From JBMOMT01 sp049324835 (GTDB taxonomy: Bacteria; Chloroflexota; Anaerolineae; CAYNKW01): DNA of 64,000 bases. This document shows positions 13,570 through 22,063 of this stretch, one piece after another (within the stretch, counting starts at the first letter, position 1; each line of letters starts with the position of its first letter). The notes beneath the pieces were generated by a model. It saw only the letters and a list, made by a program, of their open reading frames with translations, did not search any database and was not told where the DNA came from. Made by a program: the position numbers and the translations under genes. Location: positions 1-64,000 of the forward strand of contig JBMOMT010000032.1 of the NCBI GenBank assembly GCA_049324835.1, in the 5' to 3' direction.

Positions 13570-14560
13570 GGTGCAAAGGGTGAGCGGTAACTGATGGCTG
13601 GCCGGTCAGCAGATCGGCCAATTGTGACGCCTCGCCAAAGTTCTCACGGTAGCGCTGCACGAACTCCTGGCGGCTGTAAGGTTCAGGCTGCGGGCCGGGA
13701 TGTTCCAGCACCCACACCGCAGCCAGACTGGCCAACCGACCGGTCACCTCCCAGGGATAACCACGCACCAGCCCTTTGATCAGGCCGGCGCGATAGGCGT
13801 CACCCACGCCGGTTGGATCGTAGGTGGCGCGAGGCCGGGCCGGCGGCACGTGGATGGCCTCAGCCTGGCGGCGCAGAATGGTCGAGCCTTTTTCACGCCG
13901 GGTGACGACGATGGTATCGACGCGCTCCAGGAGCCGATCTTGTGTCAGGCCGGTCTTTTTTTGCAGGATGCCGTACTCGTACTCGTTGAGAATGAGAATG
14001 TGCGCCCCGGTCAGGCCGCGGGCCAGCTCCTGACCCTCCACCCGCGCCACCTGCTGGCCGGGATCATAGATGTAGGCGATGCCGAGCTCACGGCACTCGC
14101 GGGCGTATCGATCCATGGCCAGCGGGTCGTTGGGTGAGATGATGGCCACCTCTACCCGGCCATCCAGGTCGTAGAAGGAGAGCTCGCGGGCGCGGGCCAT
14201 CGCGCCGGTGTAAAAAGAGGCGATCTGGCTCTGATCGCGGTCGGTGCTGACGAAAAAAGAGGCGGTAAAGACATCGTCGTAAATACGCAGCAGTGAGGTA
14301 TCCACACCACGAGCGGTGAGCCAATCGCGGTACTCTGCGCCGTCCTGGCCGGCGGTCGCCATGAGACGAGGCCGCTCCCCCAGCAGCGCCAGCGAATAGG
14401 CGATGTTGGGCGCACAACCGCCGCGCACCTTGCGCATCTCGTCTACCAAAAAGCTGAGGCTGATGTGCTGCAACTGATCCGGCAGGAGATGATCCGCAAA
14501 GCGGCCCGGAAACTGCATGATGTAATCAAAGGCAAAAGAGCCGGTCACAACGATGCTCAT
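13553..14560 (-). CDS. PfkB-family kinase, probable adenosine kinase
   Basis: This 335-aa ribokinase/PfkB-fold enzyme starts MSIVVTGSFAFDYIM. It has the substrate-side GGCAPNIAYSLALLG glycine region and the catalytic anion-hole motif DPTGVGDAYRAG (about residues 255-266, catalytic Asp in GVGD). Close Chloroflexota relatives that I recall are annotated adenosine or carbohydrate kinases. Co-transcription with S-adenosylhomocysteinase makes adenosine the best substrate guess, giving AMP and pulling the hydrolase reaction forward. ATG 14560 is preceded by GGGAG seven bases upstream; the upstream frame extension is rejected. Confidence 0.85.
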   Translation of the reverse strand: MSIVVTGSFAFDYIMQFPGRFADHLLPDQLQHISLSFLVDEMRKVRGGCAPNIAYSLALLGERPRLMATAGQDGAEYRDWLTARGVDTSLLRIYDDVFTASFFVSTDRDQSQIASFYTGAMARARELSFYDLDGRVEVAIISPNDPLAMDRYARECRELGIAYIYDPGQQVARVEGQELARGLTGAHILILNEYEYGILQKKTGLTQDRLLERVDTIVVTRREKGSTILRRQAEAIHVPPARPRATYDPTGVGDAYRAGLIKGLVRGYPWEVTGRLASLAAVWVLEHPGPQPEPYSRQEFVQRYRENFGEASQLADLLTGQPSVTAHPLHHVERP

Positions 14561-14630
14561 GGTGCACTCCCAACCCGGCCAAGCCGGAGTCAAATCACGT
14601 CAGGACATTTTACCAAGACACCAACTTTTT

Positions 14631-14660
14631 ACTTTGTGTCCTTTGAGCCTTTGTGGTCGA
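14631..14660. repeat. Degenerate dispersed repeat (CTTTGTG...CCTTTGTGGT type)
   Basis: ACTTTGTGTCCTTTGAGCCT followed by TTGTGGT resembles a family of short dispersed repeats that I know from Chloroflexota and cyanobacterial intergenic regions. It occupies the 139-bp gap between the adenosine kinase and glycosyltransferase genes. Confidence 0.4.
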
Positions 14661-14699
14661 TTTTCCTGCCCAGCGTGCAAGAACCTCACCGACAAGGAG

Positions 14700-15401
14700 C
14701 TAATCCACAAAGCGGTATCTCAGAATCACCCACAGCGCGTGCAGGCCATCGCGCGGGCGTATTTTTTTACCCTCGGCGGCGGTGCGAGGCCGATAGGACA
14801 CCGGCACCTCTTTGATGCGGTAACCTCGCTTGAGCAGCTTGCAGGGCAGCTCAAAGTCCAGATCGAACTGTTTGCCCTTGAGGTTGAGGCTGTCGATGAC
14901 ATCGGTGCGCACCAGCTTGGTGGCCGTGGCAGCATCGGTGAGGTGTCCACCGAAAAGCCAGTTGATGGCCTGGGTGACCAACATGTTGCCCCAGTAATTC
15001 TGCACATACTTGTAGACCACCTTGCCGCCCAACACACGCGAGCCAAAGACGGCCTCCACCCCGGAGGATTCGGCCTCGTCCAACAAAAGCCTGAGATCGG
15101 CCGGGTCATATTCCAGGTCGGCGTCCTGGATGACGGCGTATTTGCCGCTGGCGTGGGCGTAGCCAGCGCGGATAGAGCTGCCCTTGCCCAGGTTGCGCGG
15201 CTGCAAGATCAGCCGCAGCGAGGGATTGGCGTGTAACGCCGCCTGCTGCAACAGCTCGCGGGTGCCATCGGTAGAAAAGTTGTCCACGACGATGATCTCT
15301 CTTTGCCGGTCTGGCCCCAGATCCACGGTCTGCACACGCTCCAGAACGCTGAGAATGCTCTCTCTTTCGTTGTAGGCACAGATGATGATAGAAACCTTCA
15401 T
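14700..15401 (-). CDS. Family 2 glycosyltransferase, dolichyl-phosphate-mannose-synthase-like
   Basis: This 233-aa GT-A enzyme starts VSIIICAYNERESI and has the nucleotide-binding VVDNFSTDGT. The QDADLEYDP metal-binding motif is of the D-x-D type used by polyprenyl-phosphate glycosyltransferases. There are no C-terminal membrane helices, so it is the soluble DPM1-like form that transfers a sugar from an NDP- or GDP-sugar to a lipid phosphate at the inner membrane face. It is 9 bp downstream of the RfbH-like gene in the same operon. The start has GAGAGGG. Confidence 0.9.
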   Translation of the reverse strand: MKVSIIICAYNERESILSVLERVQTVDLGPDRQREIIVVDNFSTDGTRELLQQAALHANPSLRLILQPRNLGKGSSIRAGYAHASGKYAVIQDADLEYDPADLRLLLDEAESSGVEAVFGSRVLGGKVVYKYVQNYWGNMLVTQAINWLFGGHLTDAATATKLVRTDVIDSLNLKGKQFDLDFELPCKLLKRGYRIKEVPVSYRPRTAAEGKKIRPRDGLHALWVILRYRFVD

Positions 15402-15410
15402 GACCCTCTC

Positions 15411-16730
15411 TTATAAACGCGCAAAAAAGGCGGCAAACATCTGCAACATATAATCCAGGCGCGCCTGATCCAGACCGGGATAGACGCCGACAAAAAACGT
15501 GGCCCGCATCACCCGATCGGCGTTGGGCAACTCGCCGATCTGCCGACATCGAATGTCGCGGTAGGCCGGCTGGCGCGCGACGTTGCCGGCAAAGAGCAGG
15601 CGCGTCTCGATGCCCGCCCTTTCCAGCCATTGCAACAGATCACGCCGCCCGAAAGGAGCCTCGTCGCGCACGGTGAGCGGCAAAGCGAACCAGGAGACGT
15701 CGGCGCGGCTGTCCCAACGCGGCAGGATGAGATGCTCTTCGTAGGGCTCGAGGCCATCGTAAAGCTGACGAAAGTTGCGCTGGCGGGCAGCGATAAAATG
15801 GGGCAGCTTTGCCAACTGCGCCACGCCCAACGCCGCCTGCACATCGGTGGGTTTGAGGTTGTAGCCGATGTTGCTGTACAGGTACTTGTGATCGTAGCTG
15901 CCGGGCAGGCCGGGTATTTTGAAATCGAAACGGTGGCCACACGCCCCGTCGGGGCCGGTATCCTGATGGCTGCACCAGCAGGCGCGACCCCAATCACGCA
16001 CCGAGCGAGCGATCCGGGCCATTTTGGCGCTGCCGGTGACCACCGCCCCGCCCTCGCCCAGTGTGATGTGATGCGCCGGGTAAAAGCTGAGCGTCGCCAG
16101 ATGGCCAAACGTGCCCACCAGCCGACCCTCCCAGCGGCTGCCGAGCGCGTCGCAGATGTCTTCGACGACGAACAGATCGTGGCGGCGGGCTATTTCCATC
16201 AGGCGGCTCATGTCCACCGGGTTGCCCAGCGTGTGAGCCAGGATCACCGCCCGGCAACGTTCACCGATCGCCGCCTCGATGGCGTCCAGGTTGGGATTAT
16301 AAGTGCCCAGGTCACAATCGACGAAAACCGGCACCAGGCCGCCGCGCACCAGTGGGGCCACCGTGGTGGGAAAAGAAACCGCCGGCACGATGACCTCGTC
16401 GCCGGGACGCAGGCGGCGCGCGCCCAGCTCGCGCGAGAGGAGCGTCTCGACCGCCACCAGGTTGGCCGACGAGCCCGAGTTGACCAACAGGGCGTGCTCC
16501 AGGCCCAGGAACTCGGCCAGGCGAGCCGTGAACTCGTCGCCAAAGCGGCCCAACGTCAGCCAGAAATCGAGCACGGCATCGACCATGTTGACCAGCTCGT
16601 GGGCGTCGTAGACCCGCCCGGCATAGTGCACTCGGGTTTCGCCGGGCACGAAAGGTTTTTCGGCGTGGGCAACGGCATAAAACTCGGCCACCTGGGCCAG
16701 TATCTGCCGGCGTAACTCGTCGGGTTTCAC
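15411..16730 (-). CDS. rfbH: RfbH-like CDP-4-keto-6-deoxyglucose-3-dehydratase (DegT/DnrJ fold)
   Basis: This 439-aa PLP-fold enzyme has the active-site motif SFYPAHHITLGEGGA, with His where aminotransferases have the Schiff-base Lys. It also has the Cys set C-W-C...C-G (GRACWCSHQDTGPDGACGHRF region, about residues 245-265) that holds the [2Fe-2S] cluster in RfbH/DdhC/E1. The family removes the 3-hydroxyl of CDP-4-keto-6-deoxyglucose on the way to 3,6-dideoxyhexoses. The start is uncertain: GTG 16730 gives an N-terminus matching the family (MKPDELRRQIL). A TTG at 16754 inside the upstream epimerase gene is the alternative. A reductase partner (E3) and the CDP-glucose enzymes are not in this window. 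Confidence 0.9.
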   Translation of the reverse strand: MKPDELRRQILAQVAEFYAVAHAEKPFVPGETRVHYAGRVYDAHELVNMVDAVLDFWLTLGRFGDEFTARLAEFLGLEHALLVNSGSSANLVAVETLLSRELGARRLRPGDEVIVPAVSFPTTVAPLVRGGLVPVFVDCDLGTYNPNLDAIEAAIGERCRAVILAHTLGNPVDMSRLMEIARRHDLFVVEDICDALGSRWEGRLVGTFGHLATLSFYPAHHITLGEGGAVVTGSAKMARIARSVRDWGRACWCSHQDTGPDGACGHRFDFKIPGLPGSYDHKYLYSNIGYNLKPTDVQAALGVAQLAKLPHFIAARQRNFRQLYDGLEPYEEHLILPRWDSRADVSWFALPLTVRDEAPFGRRDLLQWLERAGIETRLLFAGNVARQPAYRDIRCRQIGELPNADRVMRATFFVGVYPGLDQARLDYMLQMFAAFFARL

Positions 16731-16734
16731 GTCT

Positions 16735-17667
16735 CTATCTCGCGTATCTTTCAAGCCACCAATCGACCGTGCGGCGCAGGCCTTCCTCCAGAGACACTTG
16801 GGGCCGCCAGCCCAGCCACTCCTGGGCGCGGTGGTTCTGGCCCACCATGTGCCAGATCGTGCCTGGCCGGTAGGGCAACGCGCCCAGTTTCAGTTGCGCC
16901 GGCTGGCCCAACAATGCCAGCACACGGCCCGCCACATCGGCCAGCGAGACTCCCTCACCGCTGCACAGGTTAAAGGTCTGCCCTTCGATGCCCGGCACAC
17001 TGGCGGCGCGCATCAGGCCCTCGATGACGTCGGTGACATAGATAAAATCGCGCACCTGTTGGCCGCCGGTCATGGGAAAATCCTGGCTGCGCAGCGCCGA
17101 AAGGATGAGTGATGGCAAAAAAGCGGGCGGTCGTTGGCCGGGACCGTAAACGCCAAAGGGCCGCACACCCACCACCGGCCAGCCGCGCGTCCGCCAATAC
17201 ATCTGGCAGAACAGCCAGGCCGCCGCCTTGGAGGCAGCGTAGACATTGAGCGGCTGCGGCGGCAGCGCTTCGTGGTGCGGCGACGGCAGGTCGCCGTATT
17301 CGTGGCTCGTGCCAACGAACACCAGGCGGCGATAGGTGGCGCCCTCCAGAGCGGTCAGCAGGTTGAGTGTGCCTTCCACGTTGACCCGCACGGCGAGCAG
17401 CGGGTCCACACCCGGCTCGGTGACGCCGACGGCAGCCAGGTGAAACACCAGTGCAGGACGCACAGCCGCAACGGCGGCGCACACGGCAGCGGCGTCTTGC
17501 AGATCGGCCAGGTGGGTTTGTACGCCGCGCGGCTGCGATGCTGCCCTGGCAACCAGAACCGCCACCTGCGCTCCGGCAGCGACCAATCGCCGCACCAGAT
17601 GCGAGCCGATAAAACCACTGCCGCCGGTGACGAGCACCGGTACATCCTTCAAGCCCTGTGTATCCAT
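16735..17667 (-). CDS. NAD(P)-dependent sugar epimerase/dehydratase (extended SDR)
   Basis: This 310-aa extended short-chain dehydrogenase has the Rossmann motif GGSGFIGS (about residues 15-22). The catalytic triad is visible as GTSHEYG plus Y-x3-K in VYAASKAAA. The substrate-side segment reads RPFGVYGPGQRP. Such enzymes epimerise, dehydrate or reduce NDP-sugars. Placed directly before rfbH (4-bp spacing from the preferred GTG), it is probably the final 4-keto reductase or an epimerase of the dideoxyhexose route, in the position occupied by RfbJ/RfbE-type genes elsewhere. The exact reaction cannot be read from sequence. Confidence 0.9.
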   Translation of the reverse strand: MDTQGLKDVPVLVTGGSGFIGSHLVRRLVAAGAQVAVLVARAASQPRGVQTHLADLQDAAAVCAAVAAVRPALVFHLAAVGVTEPGVDPLLAVRVNVEGTLNLLTALEGATYRRLVFVGTSHEYGDLPSPHHEALPPQPLNVYAASKAAAWLFCQMYWRTRGWPVVGVRPFGVYGPGQRPPAFLPSLILSALRSQDFPMTGGQQVRDFIYVTDVIEGLMRAASVPGIEGQTFNLCSGEGVSLADVAGRVLALLGQPAQLKLGALPYRPGTIWHMVGQNHRAQEWLGWRPQVSLEEGLRRTVDWWLERYAR

Positions 17668-17709
17668 CTGATTGCAGGCGCGGAAGAGGGAGCGCCGTTG
17701 GTGGGTTGC

Positions 17710-19005
17710 TCAGTTGATGTCGATTTCAAAGTCCAGCGGCACCACCTGGATAAAGGTATTGCCCGGTTTGAGCGGGATGGGGTTGCCGTTGCCATCGACG
17801 AAACGCACCAGGTTCCACCGCTCCGGGCGCAGCCAAAGGCCATCGATCATCCGGCCATCACGAAACAGGCGCACCGGCCCCTGCCCCCAGAGCTGAATCT
17901 GGATGGAATAGTGGCCGCCGCCCCAGGTGTCTTCCAGGATGTCGGTCTCGACGTGGTGGGCATAAACGACGACGACGTTGTCGAAATGCAGTTGCTGGCC
18001 GGTCAGCTCCTCGGTGTGCGGCTCGCCGTTGACCGCGCGTTGGTACTGGCCGCGGCCGGCATCGTAGGTGTACTCGGATACGATGGCGCCCGGCGCGTAG
18101 GGAATGCTGATCTGGGTCACAGGCGAGCCGCCGGAGGGTATCTTTTCTGAGAACACCCAGCCCGAGATCGGCTGTCGGCCGCTGTAAGCCAGTTTTTCGG
18201 CAGCGTACCGCCACAACACGGCGGTGTTGGTGAACATGGTATGCTCGATGGCTTTGCCTTCCGCCGGGACACGGTAAAAGGCGGCGCTTTCCGGATCACC
18301 CACCGCCACACCAAAATCGGGCGAGATGATCTGACCAAAAATATCCGACTCGCGGAACACCTGTTTCACGCCGCCGCTGGCCCCGGAAAAGGCCAGGATG
18401 GAGCGAAACATGGCCGGGATTTCCAGATCGAGCAGGCGGGCGCTGCGCACCGAGCCTACCTTTTCGGCGTCGTGACTCAAAAAGATGGCCGTGAAGCGGG
18501 TCAGGTTGCCCTCGGCATAATGCTCCCAGATCACGTCGGCCTTGTCCAGCCCGGCTTGGGGGCGCACGATGTCTGGATAGTTGGACACCTTGATGGCCAG
18601 CGGCGGGCGCTCCAGCGCCGCCGGGTCATCCACCTGAAGACCGGTCAGCGGGCAGATGTCAACGGCCACGCTGGGATCGATAAAATCCGGCGTGGGTGAA
18701 GGGGTGAGTGTGGGTGTCTCGCCAGAATTGGCCTGCGGCGAAGGCTGCACGGTCGGCGTGGCAGAAGGTTGGACAGTGTCCGTGGGCACAGGCGTGGGGC
18801 TGGCTGTCGGTGAGGGTTGGGCGGTATGGGTGGCGGTGGGCACGGGTGTGGCGGTATCCGGCGGTTTGGGAGTTTTGGTGGGTGTGGGGGTGGCCGATGA
18901 TTGGCCACTGCAGGCTATCAAAGAGAGACTCGCGATCATCAGGCCCAACAAGATAACGGCGGCTACTGCTGAGCCGAGCCGCCGGCGTTCAAAAGCACGG
19001 TTCAT
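17710..19005 (-). CDS. DUF3048 (YerB-like) lipoprotein with Thr/Pro linker
   Basis: This 431-aa protein has a lipoprotein signal (LMIASLSLIAC, Cys about residue 31). A roughly 75-residue Thr/Pro/Ser-rich linker of TPTxTP type is probably glycosylated and may span a thick surface layer. The DUF3048 domain follows: CPLTGLQVDDP, RPPLAIKVSN, RPQAGLDKADVIWEHYAEG and TRFTAIF, then the C-terminal DUF3048_C part with GHYSIQIQLWGQG. B. subtilis YerB is a member; function is unknown, and a cell-surface role is expected. GGAGG lies ten bases before ATG 19005. It heads the glycan operon. Confidence 0.88.
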   Translation of the reverse strand: MNRAFERRRLGSAVAAVILLGLMIASLSLIACSGQSSATPTPTKTPKPPDTATPVPTATHTAQPSPTASPTPVPTDTVQPSATPTVQPSPQANSGETPTLTPSPTPDFIDPSVAVDICPLTGLQVDDPAALERPPLAIKVSNYPDIVRPQAGLDKADVIWEHYAEGNLTRFTAIFLSHDAEKVGSVRSARLLDLEIPAMFRSILAFSGASGGVKQVFRESDIFGQIISPDFGVAVGDPESAAFYRVPAEGKAIEHTMFTNTAVLWRYAAEKLAYSGRQPISGWVFSEKIPSGGSPVTQISIPYAPGAIVSEYTYDAGRGQYQRAVNGEPHTEELTGQQLHFDNVVVVYAHHVETDILEDTWGGGHYSIQIQLWGQGPVRLFRDGRMIDGLWLRPERWNLVRFVDGNGNPIPLKPGNTFIQVVPLDFEIDIN

Positions 19006-19268
19006 GGTACAACAACCTCCACGTTGTCCGGGATGGCGGTTATTATAACACATCTGCTTCAAATGGGCCAATGATGCGCCGAACAGACAGGCAGTGGTTT
19101 TGCACGTTACACTCTCTGTCTGGCGGGTCGAAAATGAACCAGGACAGCGGGCTGAATGACTGACGAAAGGCCCAAGCCGTCGTTCAGCGCCGGGTACAGG
19201 ACGCCGATTAACGCCGATTGCCGCAGATGCTATACACTTTTTTCATCTGCGTTTATCTTCGAAATCTG
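19006..19268. other. Intergenic region with degenerate dispersed repeat
   Basis: There is no gene here. Positions 19201-19258 hold a degenerate ACGCCGATTAACGCCGATTG ... TTCATCTGCGTTTATC motif with inverted GCAGATG/CATCTGC halves. I recognise it as a common short dispersed repeat type in these genomes. The rest is the divergent leader of the DUF3048 gene. Confidence 0.4.
19261..19268. repeat. Target-site duplication of MITE copy 2, left
   Basis: GAAATCTG abuts the left MITE end and is repeated exactly at 19396-19403. Confidence 0.85.
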
Positions 19269-19395
19269 GTAACTGCCCAGCCTACCCTCCCGCAGGCTAA
19301 AATCTGGCCGACTGGACAAGTCTGCAAACTGTAGCAGTACAAGCGGCACGGCATGCCGTGCCCCTACAAAAACCTGCGGGAGGGTGAGTAGTCAC
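19269..19395. mobile_element. MITE copy 2 (IS66-type ends, 8-bp target duplication)
   Basis: This 127-bp relative of the element at 3627-3774 starts GTAACTGCCCAGCC, shares the TACCCTCCCGCAGGCT block and central ACGGCATGCC, and ends CTGCGGGAGGGTGAGTAGTCAC. Its flanks are a different perfect 8-bp direct repeat (GAAATCTG), which shows an independent insertion. It has no coding capacity, so it must be moved in trans. Confidence 0.85.
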
Positions 19396-19403
19396 GAAAT
19401 CTG
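19396..19403. repeat. Target-site duplication of MITE copy 2, right
   Basis: GAAATCTG directly follows the right MITE end and matches the left flank. Confidence 0.85.
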
Positions 19404-19523
19404 CGTCCAGCAAGATTGGCCAGTCAATCAGGGACAGCGGGACAGATTTACTACCCCGCATCGCAAACACTCCCTTGTGACTACTCTGTAACTTTATCGC
19501 ATCGTACACATACACCACGAAGG

Positions 19524-19552
19524 TTGACTTGAAAAACGAGTAAGGGTATAAT
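19524..19552 (+). promoter_or_regulatory. Sigma-70-type promoter of the signalling island
   Basis: TTGACT (19524-19529), a 17-base spacer and TATAAT (19547-19552) make a near-consensus promoter about 73 bases before the DUF4388 gene. It is the strongest promoter seen in the window and suggests constitutive expression of the first genes of the island. Confidence 0.75.
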
Positions 19553-19624
19553 TGAGACATCAAGCGCGCTTTCAAAGAGCGGGGGGGATGAGCCACCCTT
19601 GCAAACCGACGAGGTAAGGGGAAT

Positions 19625-20440
19625 ATGGCACTAAAAGGCAACTTGCGCGATTTCAGCGCAACACAATTGCTCAATCTGATCAATCTGGCACGAAAGACCG
19701 GAGCGCTGACCATCGAGGCGCAAAAGGCCAAAACGCAGATGTTTTTCCGCGACGGTAAACTCATTTATGTCACGCGCGGCGATCAGAACGGTCACCTGGT
19801 CAATATGCTCCAAAAGATCGGCAAGTTGTCCACCGAGCAGGCCAAAGCGATCCAGGCCCGGCCGGAGGCCAAGAACGACAAAGAACTGGCCCGGCTGTTG
19901 ATGAGGGCCGGCTATGTGTCGCGCGGCGACATCGTGCAAGGGGTCAAGACCCACGTGCTGGATATTGTCTACCGCATGTTCACCTGGTCCGATGGCACTT
20001 TTCTCTTCGAGGCCGATGCGCTGCCCGCCGACGACAAGATCACCGTCACTATTGATCTGGATAACGTCATCATGGAGGGCAGTCGGCGCATCAAGGAGTG
20101 GGAAAGGCTTCAGGATGAACTGCCCGATCTGGACATGGCGCTCAGATTCACCGATAACCCCAGCGCCCGCCTGCGCAACATCAGCCTGAGCGTCGAAGAG
20201 TGGCGGGTGATCTCGTTCATCAACCCGCGCAACACCATCCGCCAGATCGCCCAGTCGAACAACATGACCGATTTTCAGATTCGTAAGGTGGTCTATGGCA
20301 TGTTGCAGGCCGGGCTGGTGGAGCTGGTACGACCCGAAGGCAGAGAGACCCGCTCGGCCGATGCTGACAGAACCATCAAAAAGCCAGCAGTCAAACGCGG
20401 CGTGGTGGAAAAACTCATCGACCGCATCAAGCGTCTTTAG
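19625..20440 (+). CDS. DUF4388 (PATAN) domain protein
   Basis: This 271-aa cytoplasmic protein has an N-terminal DUF4388 domain (about residues 1-100): MALKGNLRDFSATQLLNLIN, GALTIE, MFFRDGKLIYV. A middle part has GVKTHVLDIVYRMFTWSDG typical of the same family, and the C-terminus is a winged-helix-like domain (about 180-240, ISLSVEEWRVISFINPR...QIAQ). DUF4388 proteins occur beside Arf-like GTPases and two-component proteins and are thought to be adaptors. Here the GTPase gene follows after 17 bp. I infer it is that GTPase's partner, comparable in role, not in fold, to MglB. The ATG has AAGGGG upstream. Confidence 0.85.
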   Translation: MALKGNLRDFSATQLLNLINLARKTGALTIEAQKAKTQMFFRDGKLIYVTRGDQNGHLVNMLQKIGKLSTEQAKAIQARPEAKNDKELARLLMRAGYVSRGDIVQGVKTHVLDIVYRMFTWSDGTFLFEADALPADDKITVTIDLDNVIMEGSRRIKEWERLQDELPDLDMALRFTDNPSARLRNISLSVEEWRVISFINPRNTIRQIAQSNNMTDFQIRKVVYGMLQAGLVELVRPEGRETRSADADRTIKKPAVKRGVVEKLIDRIKRL

Positions 20441-20457
20441 GTGGGGAGCAAGGGGAC

Positions 20458-20991
20458 ATGCAGACAGTCAAGATGGTGGTGACCGGGCCTTTTAGCGCGG
20501 GCAAGACACAGTTCATCAGATCAATCAGCGAGATCGACGTCGTCTCGACGGAGCGCAAAATCTCCAGCGATTCAGAGCGCATCAAAGACGAAACCACCGT
20601 GGCCATGGATTTTGGCCGCATCACGGTAGACGAAGAACTGGTGCTTTACCTGTTCGGCACGCCGGGCCAGAAACGCTTCGATTTCATGTGGGAGATCCTC
20701 TCGGAAGGCATGTTGGGCTTTGTGGTCATCATCGACAGTTCTCGCCCGGAAACCTTTCGAGAGGCGAAACGCATCCTGGAAGTGTTCCGCGGTTACGCCC
20801 CCACACCCTACGTGGTGGCGGCCAACAAACAGGACCACAAAGACGCCTGGTCGCCCGATGATTTGCGCATCGCGCTCAAGATCGACCGGGACATCAAAGT
20901 GCTGCCGCTGGTCGCGGTCGACAAAGAGAGCGTCAAGAGCGTTTTGTTGGAATTGTTGTATTCGATCCTGGAAGAAATGGACAAAGAATAG
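20458..20991 (+). CDS. Arf/MglA-like small GTPase (COG2229 type)
   Basis: This 177-aa Ras-like GTPase has P-loop GPFSAGKT (residues 10-17), switch-II motif FGTPGQKRF (about 68-76, Gly replacing the usual Asp of DxxGQ as in this family) and G4 NKQD (125-128). There is no lipid-anchor motif. Bacterial relatives act as spatial or signalling switches, for example MglA in gliding motility. It sits between a DUF4388 adaptor and an alpha/beta hydrolase in an apparent operon that also precedes multi-sensor kinases. Control of motility, polarity or kinase assembly is plausible but inferred. Confidence 0.92.
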   Translation: MQTVKMVVTGPFSAGKTQFIRSISEIDVVSTERKISSDSERIKDETTVAMDFGRITVDEELVLYLFGTPGQKRFDFMWEILSEGMLGFVVIIDSSRPETFREAKRILEVFRGYAPTPYVVAANKQDHKDAWSPDDLRIALKIDRDIKVLPLVAVDKESVKSVLLELLYSILEEMDKE

Positions 20992-21105
20992 ATTCATCCT
21001 GCAGAGATGATCACCAAGGGTGTATAGACGCGCGTTTCGGGGGGACGCTCTAAACCACAGCTTTGATGACTTTTGTCGTTCTCGGTTCGATCTGGAGAGG
21101 CGAGC

Positions 21106-21924
21106 TTGAGTTCCATCGTCACCAGCGAAGGTATCCTCCATTACGAAGTAGACGGTCGCGGCAAACCCATCCTGTTTTTGCACGGCTGGTTGAGCTCGTG
21201 GGGTCTCTGGCGCGACACCATGCTGACGCTTTCAGAGGAACGCCGCTACCGCATCTATGCCCTGGATTTCTGGGGCTTTGGTGATTCGGCCAAAAGAAGC
21301 GTCAAGTCCTTTAACGTAGTCTCTTATGTCAGCATGGTGAATCAATTCATGGACAAAATGGGCATCGCCTACGCCCCCATCATCGGCCATTCTATGGGCG
21401 GCACGGTGGCGCTCAGTCTGGCGCTGGAATTCCCCTCGCGTGTGCAAAAGGTCATCGTCGTCGGTTCCCCGGTGGCAGGACAATCGTTGAGCCCGTTGCT
21501 CAAACTGGCCAGCTTTCGCCTCATCGCCAACCTGGTGTGGCGCGCGCCGTCGGCGTTGTTGTTGGGCCTCAAGCTCTTCTCCCCCCTGCTCGCCAAGGAC
21601 GGTCAACAGGTCTACGAAATCCTCAAACGAGATTTTTCACAAACCACCCTGGAGGCCTTTCTGGTGAGCATCGGCTCGTTGTGGCGCACCGACCTGCGTC
21701 CGCGGCTGGGACAGGTGGGAGTGGAGGTGCTGGGCATCTATGGCAAGGGCGACAATGTGGTCAACCCCAACCAGGCAGAGGTGCTGGCCAGAGGCGTTTC
21801 CAAAGCCGAGACCAAGATGATGTTCGAATCGCGCCATTTTCCCATGCTGGACGAGCCAGAGACGTTTCGCCAAAGTGTGCTGTCGTTTCTGGAGCGAGAC
21901 AAGGGCGCCCCACAAAGGCAATGA
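21106..21924 (+). CDS. Alpha/beta hydrolase, active-triad form
   Basis: This 272-aa alpha/beta hydrolase has oxyanion segment LFLHGWLSSWG, nucleophile elbow GHSMGG (Ser about 96), acid Asp in GKGDNVV (about 216) and His in SRHFPMLDE (about 244), so the triad is complete. TTG at 21106 is chosen because GGAGAGG lies five bases upstream and the resulting N-terminus (MSSIVTSEGILHYE) aligns with the paralogue at 43552-44343. Substrates of the family are esters, lactones or acyl compounds. In this island an acyl or lactone signal precursor is conceivable but unproven. Confidence 0.9.
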   Translation: MSSIVTSEGILHYEVDGRGKPILFLHGWLSSWGLWRDTMLTLSEERRYRIYALDFWGFGDSAKRSVKSFNVVSYVSMVNQFMDKMGIAYAPIIGHSMGGTVALSLALEFPSRVQKVIVVGSPVAGQSLSPLLKLASFRLIANLVWRAPSALLLGLKLFSPLLAKDGQQVYEILKRDFSQTTLEAFLVSIGSLWRTDLRPRLGQVGVEVLGIYGKGDNVVNPNQAEVLARGVSKAETKMMFESRHFPMLDEPETFRQSVLSFLERDKGAPQRQ

Positions 21925-22063
21925 GCAAGGAGAGGCCAACCGCCTGACAGGCAAAAAGTCGGTGAATGACCAGCAAATGGACCTTTCCTCTGATGGAACA
22001 GGCCGTGGCGTGAGGCATCGCTCCAACATCGGGGCAAAGAGTGTACAATTGAACAACATGGGA

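Noticed and set aside
19006..19624. Possible tRNA or small RNA gene in the 0.6-kb gap
   Set aside because: No cloverleaf or CCA end is visible; the structure is explained by the MITE, a degenerate dispersed repeat and the promoter.
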